Shown in pieces: positions 35,213-45,532 of a stretch of 64,000 nt of DNA. Below the pieces are notes generated by a model. The model did not search any database. It was not told the origin of the DNA and saw nothing but the letters and a program-made list of their open reading frames with translations. Both the position numbers and the translations under genes were made by a program. The stretch comes from Chloroflexota bacterium (GTDB lineage Bacteria; Chloroflexota; Anaerolineae; Promineifilales; Promineifilaceae): NCBI GenBank assembly GCA_014584575.1, contig JACTMP010000003.1, positions 186,001-250,000 of the forward strand. Reading direction: 5' to 3'. Numbering within the stretch: position 1 is the stretch's first letter; the number at the start of each line of letters is the position of its first letter.

Positions 35213-36430
35213 GTGGAAGAAGAGATTGATTTACGGCCGTATATCGAGACCATCATCAAACGCTGGTATTGGATTGTGGGGGCGGCGCTGGCAGCAGGCA
35301 TTGTGGCTTTCATCGCCACATCCTTTATTCCCCCCACCTATGAAGCGACAGCACTGGTAGCGGTGATAGCGCCGCGCGATGTGGTGCAGCTAGATGCGCG
35401 CATCCGCGAAACCAACACGACCCAACCCTTACGGGCATTTCCCCAACTGGCCCTGAGCGATCAGGTGTTGCAGATGCTATTAACGCAATTGCCTGCTGCC
35501 GACCTTGATACCATTGAGGAGTTGAGGCAGATACTTGAGGCAGAGGCAGGTGATGATACTTCGATCATCCAACTGAGTGCTACTTCTGAAGACCCGACAG
35601 AAGCGGCAGCGATTGTAAATACCTGGGCGGCCGTGTTTGTGGCCTGGGCGAATGAGGTTTATACCGGGCAGAGCAGCCAGCAGGTCGCTTTTTTTGAAGA
35701 GCAACTGGCCGCAGCGGAAGCGGAACTGACGAGCGCGGAAGAGGCATTGGTGACATTCCAGGCCGTTAACCGCACAGAAGTCATCAGCAATACGCTGGCG
35801 GCAACCCTTGACACCCAAAGTGAATATTTGTCAGCCCAGCGTCGCAACAGCCAACTGAGGCGGCAGGTTCAGGAATTACGCGACCAGTTGGCAGCGCCTG
35901 GGAACAACCAGATAACATTGGCGGACCAACTGACGGCTTTATCGCTGCAATTGCAGGCATTTGGGGCGGAAACGGCCGTGCCTCTGCAATTACAAGTCAG
36001 TGATAGTGCATCATTAACGGCGGCCAGTCGCAGTGAACAATTGGCATTATTAGATGGTTTGCTGACAACCTTGACGACCCAGACCGAACAGATTGAGGCA
36101 GAACTGGTGGCGTTGGAGCCACACATCTTAGGGCTGCAACAGCAACAGCAGCAGGCCAATACAGAGTATAACCGGTTATTACGCCACCAGCTTGTGACCG
36201 AAGAAGCTTATATGGCGCTGGCGCACAAAGTGGAGGAGAAACGTATCACGTCGCAGGATACCAGTAGTGGAGTCAGATTAGCCAGCGAAGCAGCCGTGCC
36301 CCAGGAGCCTGAAGGTAGATATAGGTTACTTGGTGCACTCGTTGCAGGTATGATAGCTCTTCTTATTTCGGTATTGATTATCCTGATTATTGAATGGTGG
36401 CGGTTGGCTAAGTCTCTTGACACCAGTTAG
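35213..36430 (+). CDS. Wzz-like polysaccharide chain-length/co-polymerase protein
   Basis: 405 residues from GTG 35213 (AGAGGAG upstream). A longer frame from 35135 lacks support. Topology is typical of the family: a short N-terminus (EEEIDLRPYIETIIKRWYWI), a first membrane helix at about 20-40 followed by IPPTYEATALVAV, a long periplasm-side-type coiled coil (about 150-340) and a second membrane helix near 380-400. There is no fused tyrosine kinase domain. It likely sets the glycan chain length with the polymerase and flippase of this region. Confidence 0.85.
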   Translation: MEEEIDLRPYIETIIKRWYWIVGAALAAGIVAFIATSFIPPTYEATALVAVIAPRDVVQLDARIRETNTTQPLRAFPQLALSDQVLQMLLTQLPAADLDTIEELRQILEAEAGDDTSIIQLSATSEDPTEAAAIVNTWAAVFVAWANEVYTGQSSQQVAFFEEQLAAAEAELTSAEEALVTFQAVNRTEVISNTLAATLDTQSEYLSAQRRNSQLRRQVQELRDQLAAPGNNQITLADQLTALSLQLQAFGAETAVPLQLQVSDSASLTAASRSEQLALLDGLLTTLTTQTEQIEAELVALEPHILGLQQQQQQANTEYNRLLRHQLVTEEAYMALAHKVEEKRITSQDTSSGVRLASEAAVPQEPEGRYRLLGALVAGMIALLISVLIILIIEWWRLAKSLDTS

Positions 36431-36478
36431 CCACTTCATTTACTGGATATTATCATATGGCTCGGACTGATATTCCGC

Positions 36479-37702
36479 CTACTGTTTCAAGGATTCAAGG
36501 ACAGTCACATACTGCCGGGCCAGATGGTATCTGTTGTAGTGCTGGACAATGTAGTTACGGCCGTAAACTTGAAGTTTGTCCCGTAGATCGGCATTATTGT
36601 GCAATTGGATAATTGCCTGAACTAACTCGTCCGCATTTTCGGGGGTAATACAGATACCACCGCCGGATTCCAAAACGATATGCTGCGCCTCACCGGCAAC
36701 ACCGAGAATAACAGGACGTCCACACGCCATAATCTCAAACATCTTTGAAGGAATGGTTGATCTAAAGAGCGGCGTGTCGCGGAGTAAGACCATCACACCA
36801 TCCGATATACTGTACAAATCTGGCACTAAAGAACGTGGCTGCGCGGGCAAAAAGGTTACGTTCGATAGGTGCCAATCGTTGCTATTGTCAATCAGTATAT
36901 CACGCTGGGCGCCATCGCCGACCATCAAGAAATGAATATCTGGATGGGAATGCTGAAGTTGCCGGGCTGCATCCAGCACAATCCCTAATCCCTGAGAAAG
37001 CCCCATTGTCCCGATGTAAGAAATCACAAACTTTCCGCTTAACCCCAGTTCAGCTTTTACAGTTTCGTTGACCGGTATCGGTGTGTAATAATCTACATCC
37101 GTACCATTAAAAATAGTCTCTATTTTATTGGTATCCACTCCCCGCTCGTTGAGAATACGTTTGGTGCTATTGGTAACGCCAACAACTTTAGCAGCCTTCT
37201 TGTACAGGAAAAATTCAAGCATTTCCATGGCTTGAATAATGCGTGTGTTGCGCAACATGCCCAGATCAACAGCTTGTTGAGGCCATATGTCTCGTACTTC
37301 AAATATATAGGGCACACGCTTGATCCGGCTGAGAAAATAGCCACTGAGTCCTAAAAACAAAGGGGGTGAACTGGCAACAATCACATCCGGTTTTGATTTG
37401 AATACGCTACCCAGGAGGGATGAGATCATCAGGCTGGTATGATTGAGTATGCGTTTGAGGAATCCTTTGTTTGGCGTGGCATAGATGAAAGTGCGTCGTA
37501 TTTTGTAACCGTCGGCAGACTCTTCCAGGAAAAAACGACCTTTGTATTGTGAGGGGATACGGCCGTTAGGATGATTAGGGAACCCGGTTAAGATCGTTAC
37601 TTCATGCCCCATATCTGCCCATAATCTGGCTAACTCAGAAGCGCGAGTGGCGCCACCATTTAATTCGGGCGGAAAATAGTGGATCAAGTAATATATTTTC
37701 AT
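36479..37702 (-). CDS. Glycosyltransferase family 4 (WbuB-like)
   Basis: 407 residues from ATG 37702. A frame from 37729 adds nine residues. The N-terminal KIYYLIHYFPPELNGGATRA and LARLWADMGHEVTILTGFPNHPNG, and the C-terminal LYSISDGVMVLLRDTPLFRSTIPSKMFE, with CGRPVILGVAGEA, match GT4 enzymes of the WbuB/WcaI type. These transfer sugars such as FucNAc or other N-acetyl amino sugars to polyprenyl-linked glycans. The acceptor is unknown. It begins a minus-strand polysaccharide block convergent with the Pse operon. Confidence 0.87.
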   Translation of the reverse strand: MKIYYLIHYFPPELNGGATRASELARLWADMGHEVTILTGFPNHPNGRIPSQYKGRFFLEESADGYKIRRTFIYATPNKGFLKRILNHTSLMISSLLGSVFKSKPDVIVASSPPLFLGLSGYFLSRIKRVPYIFEVRDIWPQQAVDLGMLRNTRIIQAMEMLEFFLYKKAAKVVGVTNSTKRILNERGVDTNKIETIFNGTDVDYYTPIPVNETVKAELGLSGKFVISYIGTMGLSQGLGIVLDAARQLQHSHPDIHFLMVGDGAQRDILIDNSNDWHLSNVTFLPAQPRSLVPDLYSISDGVMVLLRDTPLFRSTIPSKMFEIMACGRPVILGVAGEAQHIVLESGGGICITPENADELVQAIIQLHNNADLRDKLQVYGRNYIVQHYNRYHLARQYVTVLESLKQ

Positions 37703-37737
37703 CTTGAGTATGTCAAAAGCAATCGTCAATGTAACGG

Positions 37738-38847
37738 TTAATCCAGAAGCGTCTGAACAATTTGTGGCACCAGTTTCCGGGCATCATAATTTACCCGACG
37801 TTGGTAATTGTTTTCTCCCATTTTGGCCAATAAAAAGCGGTCATCATAAACTTCTTGAATAGCTTTCGCCAGATCATCGCTATCATTGGGGGAGACGAGA
37901 AGACCATTGAGACCGTGTTCTACCAGATCTGGTATGGAGCGATAACGGGTCGTAATAACTGGGATACCCGCATTCATGGCTTCCAAAATCACGCCGGGGT
38001 GCCCTTCATTTGGATAGTATGTTGGAAATACCAGAGCATCATACTGACGGAGTTTAGATACAACTTCATCAGGTGAAACTATTCCCATGTATTTGGCACT
38101 AGGTATGTCTGAAAGTTGAGCATCTAACCGCTTTTTGTCAGCGGTTGTGGCTGGCCCAAAAAAGTCGCATATTATCTCATTGAATCCTCGTTGATATATC
38201 TTGAGCAGGCTTTCCATTAACACAAACACTCCTTTCTCCTCCTTAATATGGCCTAAATAGATGAGTCTCAACGATTGAGTCGGCTGCATCATACGGAAGG
38301 GCTGTTGGTTATAGTCAAGCCTTGCATCTAATAACCGATAACCTGGCACCAAGAACATTTTCTCCTTCAACCATGGCTTGAAGAAGTGATAAAGGCTCTC
38401 TGTTTGAACAATAATCCGTTGACACTGTTGCAGGGTTGTCGTTAACAGTAATCGCAAGGGCTGCGGAAGATTCTCATAATAAGTGTCTAGCGAACCGCCA
38501 AAAACCCGCAAATAACAAGGTTTACCAAAAAATCTGGCTAACAGTACCAGAAAGGGAAATAAACTTAGAATAAAACCATTTGTACCGAACACCAATACTT
38601 TGTCCACCCGATGAATTTGCTGCAGAAATTGGGCCAGGATACGAATTGCCCGTCTGATACCTTCAAATGTGAGGATGCGTGACCTCGGCTTAAAATGATT
38701 GGCAGAAGAATTAATGATTTCCATGTAGTCAAACCGGTATTGCTCTCGAGCCAGCCGACAAAACAACTCGAAACTAATGGAGGCACCCCCTACTGGTGGT
38801 GGTAAGGGGCCTATGACTAATAAACGTGGCAAACAACTTCTTTCCAT
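37738..38847 (-). CDS. Glycosyltransferase family 4
   Basis: 369 residues from the ATG at 38847. A TTG-initiated extension to 38886 is less likely. The N-terminus RLLVIGPLPPPVGGASISFE and the C-terminal GHPGVILEAMNAGIPVITTRYRSIPDLVEHG form the GT-B signature with the E-x7-E motif region. Sugar specificity cannot be predicted. It is separated from the neighbouring GT4 gene by about 36 bases and should be co-transcribed with it. Base composition is lower in GC than the Pse operon. Confidence 0.87.
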   Translation of the reverse strand: MERSCLPRLLVIGPLPPPVGGASISFELFCRLAREQYRFDYMEIINSSANHFKPRSRILTFEGIRRAIRILAQFLQQIHRVDKVLVFGTNGFILSLFPFLVLLARFFGKPCYLRVFGGSLDTYYENLPQPLRLLLTTTLQQCQRIIVQTESLYHFFKPWLKEKMFLVPGYRLLDARLDYNQQPFRMMQPTQSLRLIYLGHIKEEKGVFVLMESLLKIYQRGFNEIICDFFGPATTADKKRLDAQLSDIPSAKYMGIVSPDEVVSKLRQYDALVFPTYYPNEGHPGVILEAMNAGIPVITTRYRSIPDLVEHGLNGLLVSPNDSDDLAKAIQEVYDDRFLLAKMGENNYQRRVNYDARKLVPQIVQTLLD

Positions 38848-38971
38848 ATGGTGGCTCACTTTTATTGAATACGAGGTGAAGAGCAAAGATCTACGAAATT
38901 GATCACTCTACGTGCTTGGGCACCTGGCACAACGCTCATAGTAAACTGCAACTATATCGAGTAGGTGGGAG

Positions 38972-40375
38972 TTAGCCTAGTCGTAACAGCATACGGACGA
39001 ATTGGATAACGGCCGAACTCACCGCACCAGTTGTGCCCAGAGTTACACCAACTTTTGTTCGATGGTAGTAACCATAAGCAACCAAAATATACATCAACGG
39101 CAAGAGCATAACTTTATGTCGAATTTGCAGCGATGCTTGGGAAAGCGCCAAAATTGCTACGAGGTACGCCAGTAATGTAAAGAGCATCTTCTTATCACTG
39201 CTAAACCATATATGGACGATTGCTTGAATTAAGTATTTAAAATAGAAGATGAATAGTAGAGCAAAGATATTCTGCATTAACATTCGCGGGACAAAGATAC
39301 CTTCCCGAATAATCCAGTTGGGTACAAACCAGGGAGACATAAAAAAATATAAAAAGCCAAGAGGAATTCGGACTAATGGGTTTTGTTGATAGATCGAAAC
39401 CATAATAGAATCGCCTACCAGACTGGTATTAGGATTTTGTAGTAGATACCTGCCCACAAAATATTGGCGAAAGAAGAATGTGCTAAGAAAGCCCTTGCTT
39501 TCGAGATAGCTAAGAATCATTGGATAAAGAAGAAGAAGAGCGATGGTTGCAACGGCCGTTGCCCCACCCATGAAAAGTATCTTTCGACTAACCCCTCGCG
39601 TGTCTATGAATCGCCAACAAACATAACAGCCCAAAATGATAACCAATACCAATGCTGAACCCATTCTAAGAGCAGCTAAAAAAGCCAGCAAAACTGATAC
39701 CTTGAAATACTGCTGCCGTAAAAAGAATAGGGTAGAGCCAAGAAGGCACATTGCAGTCCAGCCATCACGAATCAACACCAGGCTATTTGCCAATAAAAAC
39801 GGGCAAAATAATACCAGTTTGTAGGCTAGTCTGCTAACTTCTCTCTTGTATGTCAGAACTAGGGCTAGACGAAAGGTAAAGGGTGGAATTAGAACCAATG
39901 GTAACACATTAAAGAAAAGAATATCAAAAGGGTGTGTAACTGGATACCACGTAATAAAGCGCATTAATAGTTCGTAGTTACGTACTGGTCTTTCGCGCAC
40001 GGGAAAGGAATGGGGGAGTTCGTCAGCTACATGTGTGTAATAGTCAGAATCATCAGTACCAATATATGGCCCTCCAGAAAAGCCAAAGTAATCGGGATAA
40101 GTCCAGCGTTGAACAAGAAAAAGAGTAATAACTAACAATGCATAGAAGCTATAAAGTAATGCAGCTTCAACGAGATTTCTCCCCACTAACCAAAAGTAGA
40201 GTATCAGGCTGATAAACAAGAAATAGAAAAAGGCGAGTAAACTGGGGGCGTTAATAACCGTAATGAGCAACACATTAACTAACAAGCCGATGGTTAATAA
40301 AACGCCATATCCAATTGACCGTTTGCGTAATCGTCTAGTGCTTGTCGTTGCTTCATCAACAGGTAGAGCTTTCAT
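38972..40375 (-). CDS. Polytopic membrane protein, candidate glycan polymerase (Wzy-like)
   Basis: 467 residues with about ten to twelve membrane helices. A large extracytoplasmic loop after the third helix carries YPDYFGFSGGPYIGTDDSDYY, and another has RERPVRNYELLMRFITWYP. The layout, and the location among glycosyltransferases, flippase and Wzz-like genes, suggest an EPS or O-antigen polymerase, a family with little sequence conservation. An EpsG-like protein is a related alternative. The one ACGGCCGT octamer of the 37.6-49.1 kb stretch lies here. Confidence 0.6.
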   Translation of the reverse strand: MKALPVDEATTSTRRLRKRSIGYGVLLTIGLLVNVLLITVINAPSLLAFFYFLFISLILYFWLVGRNLVEAALLYSFYALLVITLFLVQRWTYPDYFGFSGGPYIGTDDSDYYTHVADELPHSFPVRERPVRNYELLMRFITWYPVTHPFDILFFNVLPLVLIPPFTFRLALVLTYKREVSRLAYKLVLFCPFLLANSLVLIRDGWTAMCLLGSTLFFLRQQYFKVSVLLAFLAALRMGSALVLVIILGCYVCWRFIDTRGVSRKILFMGGATAVATIALLLLYPMILSYLESKGFLSTFFFRQYFVGRYLLQNPNTSLVGDSIMVSIYQQNPLVRIPLGFLYFFMSPWFVPNWIIREGIFVPRMLMQNIFALLFIFYFKYLIQAIVHIWFSSDKKMLFTLLAYLVAILALSQASLQIRHKVMLLPLMYILVAYGYYHRTKVGVTLGTTGAVSSAVIQFVRMLLRLG

Positions 40376-40382
40376 AAAATAG

Positions 40383-41567
40383 TTAATCCTGGCAAATATC
40401 TAAAAGCATTGTTTGAATTTCGTCACATAATGGCTGGCTGCAAACGGCCTGCGCCGTATGCAAGTGTTCACAAGCAGTTTCTGTCTCCTGAAGAATAGCA
40501 AAGATTGCCGCTGCCTCCACCCAACGATAAGCAGAAGCAGCCTGAAGCGGAGTCTCGTCAAGTGCAAGCTCATATAATTGGGCTGCTTCGTCTGTGTATC
40601 CTATCTGAGCAAAGAATTCAGCAATTTCGTAACGCAGAAATGTCTGAGAAACACGTGGCAGCGCCCGCTGGTAGGCAAGTATAGCCGCATCCACATTGCC
40701 CTGTGCACGATGTACCTGCGCTGTTGAAACAAGCAGTCTGAATTGAAAATTGGAGTCTACATCAACAACTTGGGCAAAGATGGCTTCGGCAGAATCTAGC
40801 AACGCTGCCCGATCTCTGTCAGAAGCCAGGGCTTGACGGTAATATGCTTCCCCTAGTTGGTAATACCCCAGGGGGTTTTCTGGCTCTAATGCAACTGCCT
40901 TTTGCGCGGCCGCCTGCATCGCATCCCATTCCCGCATGGTGTAATATACTGCCGCCATCTGGATATAAGTCAAAGCCAGCGACGGTGGCCTATTCAGATT
41001 ATCGGGACGGCCAGGCCACCAAACATCCGGCGCTGGCGAATAGGTAAGACACCTCTCATCAAACTGATTCAGTTCCACGGCCCTTTCCAGCCATGCCAGA
41101 GCATCTTGATTAGCCCCTGACCGATAGTGTGTCATGCCCACATAATAAGCAACTGCACTTGATGCCGGATTGAGCATCGAAGCCGTCTGTAAAATATCAC
41201 CTGCCTCTTGTAGTCTACCCTCTTTAAGCAGCGATATTCCCTGCACTTTGAGCCAGCAATCAGCCTCAGGGAACTGTCGCCATTCATCAATAGCCAGTTG
41301 TTGTTCACCCATTAAGAAAAAAGTCTGTCCCTGCTTATATGTTACCAGAGGGGGAGGTGAATAACCTTCTTTAGCCTTCTCAAAAAAAAACCCTGCTGAA
41401 GTCAACAAGGTGAAGCTGGCTGGATTTGAACTCATTGACCATGATAGATAGATGTTTCCCAGGTTAAAATAAAGGTAGGAAACTATAGCGTTGAATTGAC
41501 TCACCATTAGGATGGTGAGCATCACTGTCGCAAAGGTCAAGGGGGAGAAGAATTGATCACGCCTCAC
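40383..41567 (-). CDS. Membrane-anchored TPR protein
   Basis: 394 residues starting at GTG 41567, which overlaps the stop of the upstream GT4 gene (GTGA). One N-terminal membrane helix (about 12-34) is followed by about seven tetratricopeptide-like repeats, such as AVAYYVGMTHYRSGANQDALAWLERAVELN and PLGYYQLGEAYYRQA. Several cysteines occur near the C-terminus. TPR proteins in polysaccharide clusters often organise the assembly complex. It lies seven bases upstream of the polymerase candidate gene, so the two probably work together (inference). Confidence 0.8.
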   Translation of the reverse strand: MRRDQFFSPLTFATVMLTILMVSQFNAIVSYLYFNLGNIYLSWSMSSNPASFTLLTSAGFFFEKAKEGYSPPPLVTYKQGQTFFLMGEQQLAIDEWRQFPEADCWLKVQGISLLKEGRLQEAGDILQTASMLNPASSAVAYYVGMTHYRSGANQDALAWLERAVELNQFDERCLTYSPAPDVWWPGRPDNLNRPPSLALTYIQMAAVYYTMREWDAMQAAAQKAVALEPENPLGYYQLGEAYYRQALASDRDRAALLDSAEAIFAQVVDVDSNFQFRLLVSTAQVHRAQGNVDAAILAYQRALPRVSQTFLRYEIAEFFAQIGYTDEAAQLYELALDETPLQAASAYRWVEAAAIFAILQETETACEHLHTAQAVCSQPLCDEIQTMLLDICQD

Positions 41568-42727
41568 TTTACACTTTCTATGACATCCACAGTCTTTTCT
41601 ATCATGGTCTCTATGCTAAAACGCTCTTCGAACCCTATCCTTGCTCGCTGACCTATTTGGTTAGCAAGTTCAGGATCAGTCAACAGGCGAACAATTGCCT
41701 GGGCAATGTCGCTTGTACAAGTTGGATCAACCAACAATCCCGTTCTCCCATCAGCAACAGCCTCAGCCATACCGCCTTGATTGCCTGCAATAGCAGGCCT
41801 GGCAAAGGCTGCTGCTTCCACAAATACAATGCCAAACGACTCATCAGCGCCTCTACGAGACGGCATAACAAAGACATCACAAGCAGCATAAAAAGGCCAT
41901 ACTGCATCCCGCGGAATATCGCCCAAGAAGTATACTGAGTCTGCTACACCAGACTGTTCAGCCAGTGATTTTAGCGAACTCTCACATGGGCCGCCTCCAA
42001 CAATCAAGTATCTGGCATTGGGTACAACTCTTAATACCTCAGGCATCGCCAAAATCACTTCATCTTGCCCCTTATCCGGAGCTAACCTGGCTACCGTCAA
42101 GATTATCTTGCTCTCGGCGTCCAGTTTCAATCGGGTTCGCACTGTTTTTGTATAGCGGGCCTGTTTGTGTTGTGAAGCAGCATCACGAATACCATGATGG
42201 ATAACATAAGTTTTAGAAGCAACATCTGAAACACTGTTTACCAGCAAGTTCTTTGTTGATTGGCTAACAACAATAATGGCTTTTGCCGATAAAAACATAC
42301 GACGAAGAATATACCTCATTAGCTTATTTCCCGCGAAATGTTCCACGATTTCCGAACCATGGATCACTAATATGTAAGGCAATGGCAAAAGCAGGGAGAC
42401 CAGGCTAAGACACCGATGAGACCCCTTGTTAGTAGCTAAAATCAGGTCAGGGTGAAACTTTAACCAGGCAACTATTAAACTCAACATAGAAATGAGAACC
42501 TTGTATGGCTTAAAGCCTTTATCTGCAAAGGGCCGCCACACCAAATAATCTTCTTTGTCGTCAACAGCTTTTATGTGCTCATAGTGGGGAGCAAGAACTG
42601 TGACATCATAGCCATGACTACTTAGTCCTTGAGCAAGCTCAACATTGTAAGTAGCGATGCCCCCACTAAGAGGTACGAATTCGTGAGTATATATGAGTAT
42701 CCTTTCTTTTGAATCCAGTCTTTTCAT
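41564..42727 (-). CDS. Glycosyltransferase family 4
   Basis: 387 residues. N-terminal IYTHEFVPLSGGIATYNVELAQGLSSHGYDVTVL and C-terminal ADESFGIVFVEAAAFARPAIAGNQGGMAEAV, with LTVARLAPDKGQDEVI in between, are classic GT4 motifs (retaining, GT-B fold). The closest pattern is to mannosyl- or glucosyl-transferases of EPS clusters, but specificity is not visible. It overlaps the TPR gene by four bases. Confidence 0.9.
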   Translation of the reverse strand: MKRLDSKERILIYTHEFVPLSGGIATYNVELAQGLSSHGYDVTVLAPHYEHIKAVDDKEDYLVWRPFADKGFKPYKVLISMLSLIVAWLKFHPDLILATNKGSHRCLSLVSLLLPLPYILVIHGSEIVEHFAGNKLMRYILRRMFLSAKAIIVVSQSTKNLLVNSVSDVASKTYVIHHGIRDAASQHKQARYTKTVRTRLKLDAESKIILTVARLAPDKGQDEVILAMPEVLRVVPNARYLIVGGGPCESSLKSLAEQSGVADSVYFLGDIPRDAVWPFYAACDVFVMPSRRGADESFGIVFVEAAAFARPAIAGNQGGMAEAVADGRTGLLVDPTCTSDIAQAIVRLLTDPELANQIGQRARIGFEERFSIETMIEKTVDVIESVK

Positions 42728-42823
42728 GATTATCCACGGGTATAAACAAATGATGACAGAGAGATTGTCTCCAGAGCATAGAAGCTAGGCATCTGCTGGT
42801 GCAATTTATGTGTCTAACTAGAT

Positions 42824-44374
42824 TCATCCTCGTGAGCTTACGACAGGTTGTTTATGGCGACGACTAAGCAACGGTAAGAATCTCATCAATTTGGAAGGGT
42901 CTTTATCCTCTAGCAGTTGCATAACAATGACATATACGGAATCAAGGGCGGTTGAAGGGAGATAAAGCCAGGATAGTCCAGCAGCCAGCAGGCTCGCAAA
43001 TGAAGCTAACAACAGTACCAAAATATCTGAAAAACCAAAATCCACCAGCAAACCACGAACTAGATAGCAAGAGAGGGCGGTAGGAATTGTTATTACTACG
43101 GCCGGTACCTGTGATCTGAAAAATCTCACAGATGGCGTATTGGTTAACCTGTTACTGATGTTAACAACTAGGGCAAATACCAGAATTATTGACAATCCAA
43201 CCGCAATCGTTACGCCAACGGTTCCCCAGTGCAAAGCTGCAAACCACGAGCCTAAGAATACAGCCAATCCATACACCACCTGGCAGAGAAATAGCCGGTA
43301 GACATGACCCATCGCTTGTGCAAATTGGTAAGCAACAAAGTAAACAACCTGAAAGATCGCAAACAGCAATAGTATCTGCAGGAGGTAACTTGCCTCACGC
43401 CATTGTGGCCCATACACACCGTTAATGAACTCTGGGGCAAGAATTAGCATGATGGCAATACAAGGTAGAGTAAGAAATGTCACAAGAGAAAGGCTTTCCA
43501 CATAAACACGGGAGACCTTTTCTCTGTCTGATTGAATTTGTGATACGACAGGAAAGAGAATTTTAGCGGCTACTTGCACTACCAGGACCCTCAATGGCAG
43601 TTGCATAAGTTGATAAGCCCGCAAATATAGTCCTAATGGCCCTGGGCCAAGAACTCTACCAACGACGAAGTAATCGCCTTGCTTGGCGAAGTAATTGACA
43701 ACCTTGGCCAGAGAAACACCTGCTCCAAAACCGATTAGCTCCCGCAATTCAACAGCACTAACCAGAGGCTTAATTGAATGGCGTACCAATAAGAAAGCAA
43801 GAAGAGCATTAAGAAGCATTTGAACGAAAGTGCCGTAAACCAGGCTCCAGATACCATAACCTTGAAGAGCCAGAAAGACAGCGATCAAGGCATAACCCAA
43901 TATATAGCTAAGTACATCTACGACTAAAAGCTGTTTGAAAGCAAGCCATCGTGTGAGCAGAGATACGCTTACGATGCCAAAACCCATTACTAGAAATGTA
44001 AGCGAAAGAACGCGCAAAATGTCGGTGATTCTCTCGTCCTTGAACACGATGGCAACCAACGGCGCCAGGAAATAAATCAGGATTGTAAGTATACATCCTA
44101 CGGCTACTGATACGGAGAAGCCAACCCGAATGTGACGTGTCGTGAGGTTTTCTCGTTGGATGATGGCTGGCCCTATTCCCAAATCCACAAATAGCTCACA
44201 AAATCCTATGGCAATCATTGCTAATCCCAAAAGCCCAAAGTCTTCAGGGGACAACAACCTGGCCAAAACCACCCCCACAATAAACTGTGAGCTAAACTGA
44301 ACTAGAACAGATGCAAGCCGCCAACTTGTACCTCGTACCGTGCGCTGGCGGAGATTGTCAGGCTGAGGGTCCAT
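42824..44374 (-). CDS. Lipopolysaccharide/EPS flippase (WzxC-like)
   Basis: 516 residues with about 14 membrane helices. The N-terminus RQRTVRGTSWRLASVLVQF, followed by GVVLARLLSPEDFGLLGLAM and LGIGPAIIQRENLT, is typical of the WzxC-like branch of the MOP superfamily. This is the second flippase in the window, distinct from the Wzx next to pseI, which suggests either two glycans or a replaced gene. Its start overlaps the stop of the epimerase gene by one base (TGATG), so they are translationally coupled. Confidence 0.9.
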   Translation of the reverse strand: MDPQPDNLRQRTVRGTSWRLASVLVQFSSQFIVGVVLARLLSPEDFGLLGLAMIAIGFCELFVDLGIGPAIIQRENLTTRHIRVGFSVSVAVGCILTILIYFLAPLVAIVFKDERITDILRVLSLTFLVMGFGIVSVSLLTRWLAFKQLLVVDVLSYILGYALIAVFLALQGYGIWSLVYGTFVQMLLNALLAFLLVRHSIKPLVSAVELRELIGFGAGVSLAKVVNYFAKQGDYFVVGRVLGPGPLGLYLRAYQLMQLPLRVLVVQVAAKILFPVVSQIQSDREKVSRVYVESLSLVTFLTLPCIAIMLILAPEFINGVYGPQWREASYLLQILLLFAIFQVVYFVAYQFAQAMGHVYRLFLCQVVYGLAVFLGSWFAALHWGTVGVTIAVGLSIILVFALVVNISNRLTNTPSVRFFRSQVPAVVITIPTALSCYLVRGLLVDFGFSDILVLLLASFASLLAAGLSWLYLPSTALDSVYVIVMQLLEDKDPSKLMRFLPLLSRRHKQPVVSSRG

Positions 44375-45486
44375 CAGTTGAATGCGATGTTGCCTTTGTA
44401 AGTTCTTAAAACGTGTAAAATTCGCTCGGCCGCATGTCCATCCCAGAAGCCAGGAGGTTTTGTGACTGTCTTTTGCCTGCCTGATAAGATGTCATCAACA
44501 GCCAGCACCACTTTGTTAATATCGTCACCTACCAATGTGTTTGTTCCTTCAATTATAGTTATAGGTCTTTCCGTATTGGCTCTTAATGTCAGGCAAGGAA
44601 TCCCAAGATAGGTTGTCTCCTCTTGTATACCACCGGAATCAGTTAGAACCATCAATGCGCGCATCTGCAATGCCAGAAAGTCAAGATACCCTAATGGCTC
44701 TATGATCTTTACCTGGTTATTTTCTAGCAACTGCCGATAATCTACAAGCCGCTCCTTAGTCCGTGGATGCACCGGAAAGAGTACACCAACCTTCTGACCA
44801 ATGGATACTAAAGCAGCTACAATCTCAGCCAGTCGTTCCGAGTTGTCTACGTTAGACGGCCGATGCAGTGTCACTAATATGTATTGGTTTTCTAATTCAA
44901 ATCGTTCGTTCAAATGGGCCCAACGCAGTTTGGCCTTAGGTAAAAGCCTGATCAAAGTATCAATCATGACGTTGCCAACAAAATGAATTTTGTGTTCATC
45001 AATACCTTCACATCTCAAGTTTTCGTTGCCACTAGGTTCTGTCGTAAATAGCAAATCTGATAGGTGGTCAGTTACAATTCGGTTGATCTCTTCCGGCATA
45101 GCCCGGTCAAAGGAACGTAGCCCCGCTTCAACGTGCGCCACCCTGATACCTAACTTCACCGCAACCAGAGCACAGGCTAATGTAGAGTTGACATCACCTG
45201 GTACCATTACCCAGTCCGGCTTGAAATCGAGAAGCACCGGCTCAAATCGTTCCATTACCTGTGCTGTTTGTCGGGCATGTGAGCCAGAGCCTACTTCCAG
45301 ATTCATGTCTGGTTCAGGTAGGTCTAATTCGTCGAAGAAAATTTGTGACATACCTGAGTCATAATGTTGCCCGGTATGGATAAGGGTCTGTTCAAACTCT
45401 TGGGGGTAACTGGCCATAGCCCGCATAACGGGTGCAATTTTCATAAAATTGGGACGGGCGCCAACAACATGGAGAATTCGCATCAT
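44374..45486 (-). CDS. wecB: UDP-GlcNAc 2-epimerase (non-hydrolysing)
   Basis: 370 residues. It interconverts UDP-GlcNAc and UDP-ManNAc. Motifs: VVGARPNFMKIAPVMRAM, HTGQHYDSGMS, MVPGDVNSTLACAL, RVAHVEAGLRSFDRAMPEE and ILVTLHRPSNVDN, plus TDSGGIQEE. The set matches the non-hydrolysing type rather than the NeuC hydrolysing type, so the product is probably UDP-ManNAc for the surface glycan. The gene precedes the flippase by a one-base overlap. The next gene upstream is a pyruvyl transferase. Confidence 0.95.
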   Translation of the reverse strand: MMRILHVVGARPNFMKIAPVMRAMASYPQEFEQTLIHTGQHYDSGMSQIFFDELDLPEPDMNLEVGSGSHARQTAQVMERFEPVLLDFKPDWVMVPGDVNSTLACALVAVKLGIRVAHVEAGLRSFDRAMPEEINRIVTDHLSDLLFTTEPSGNENLRCEGIDEHKIHFVGNVMIDTLIRLLPKAKLRWAHLNERFELENQYILVTLHRPSNVDNSERLAEIVAALVSIGQKVGVLFPVHPRTKERLVDYRQLLENNQVKIIEPLGYLDFLALQMRALMVLTDSGGIQEETTYLGIPCLTLRANTERPITIIEGTNTLVGDDINKVVLAVDDILSGRQKTVTKPPGFWDGHAAERILHVLRTYKGNIAFN

Positions 45487-45532
45487 AACTATATGCCAAA
45501 AGGTGATGTTCCTAATCTACTCAACGCTGTTA

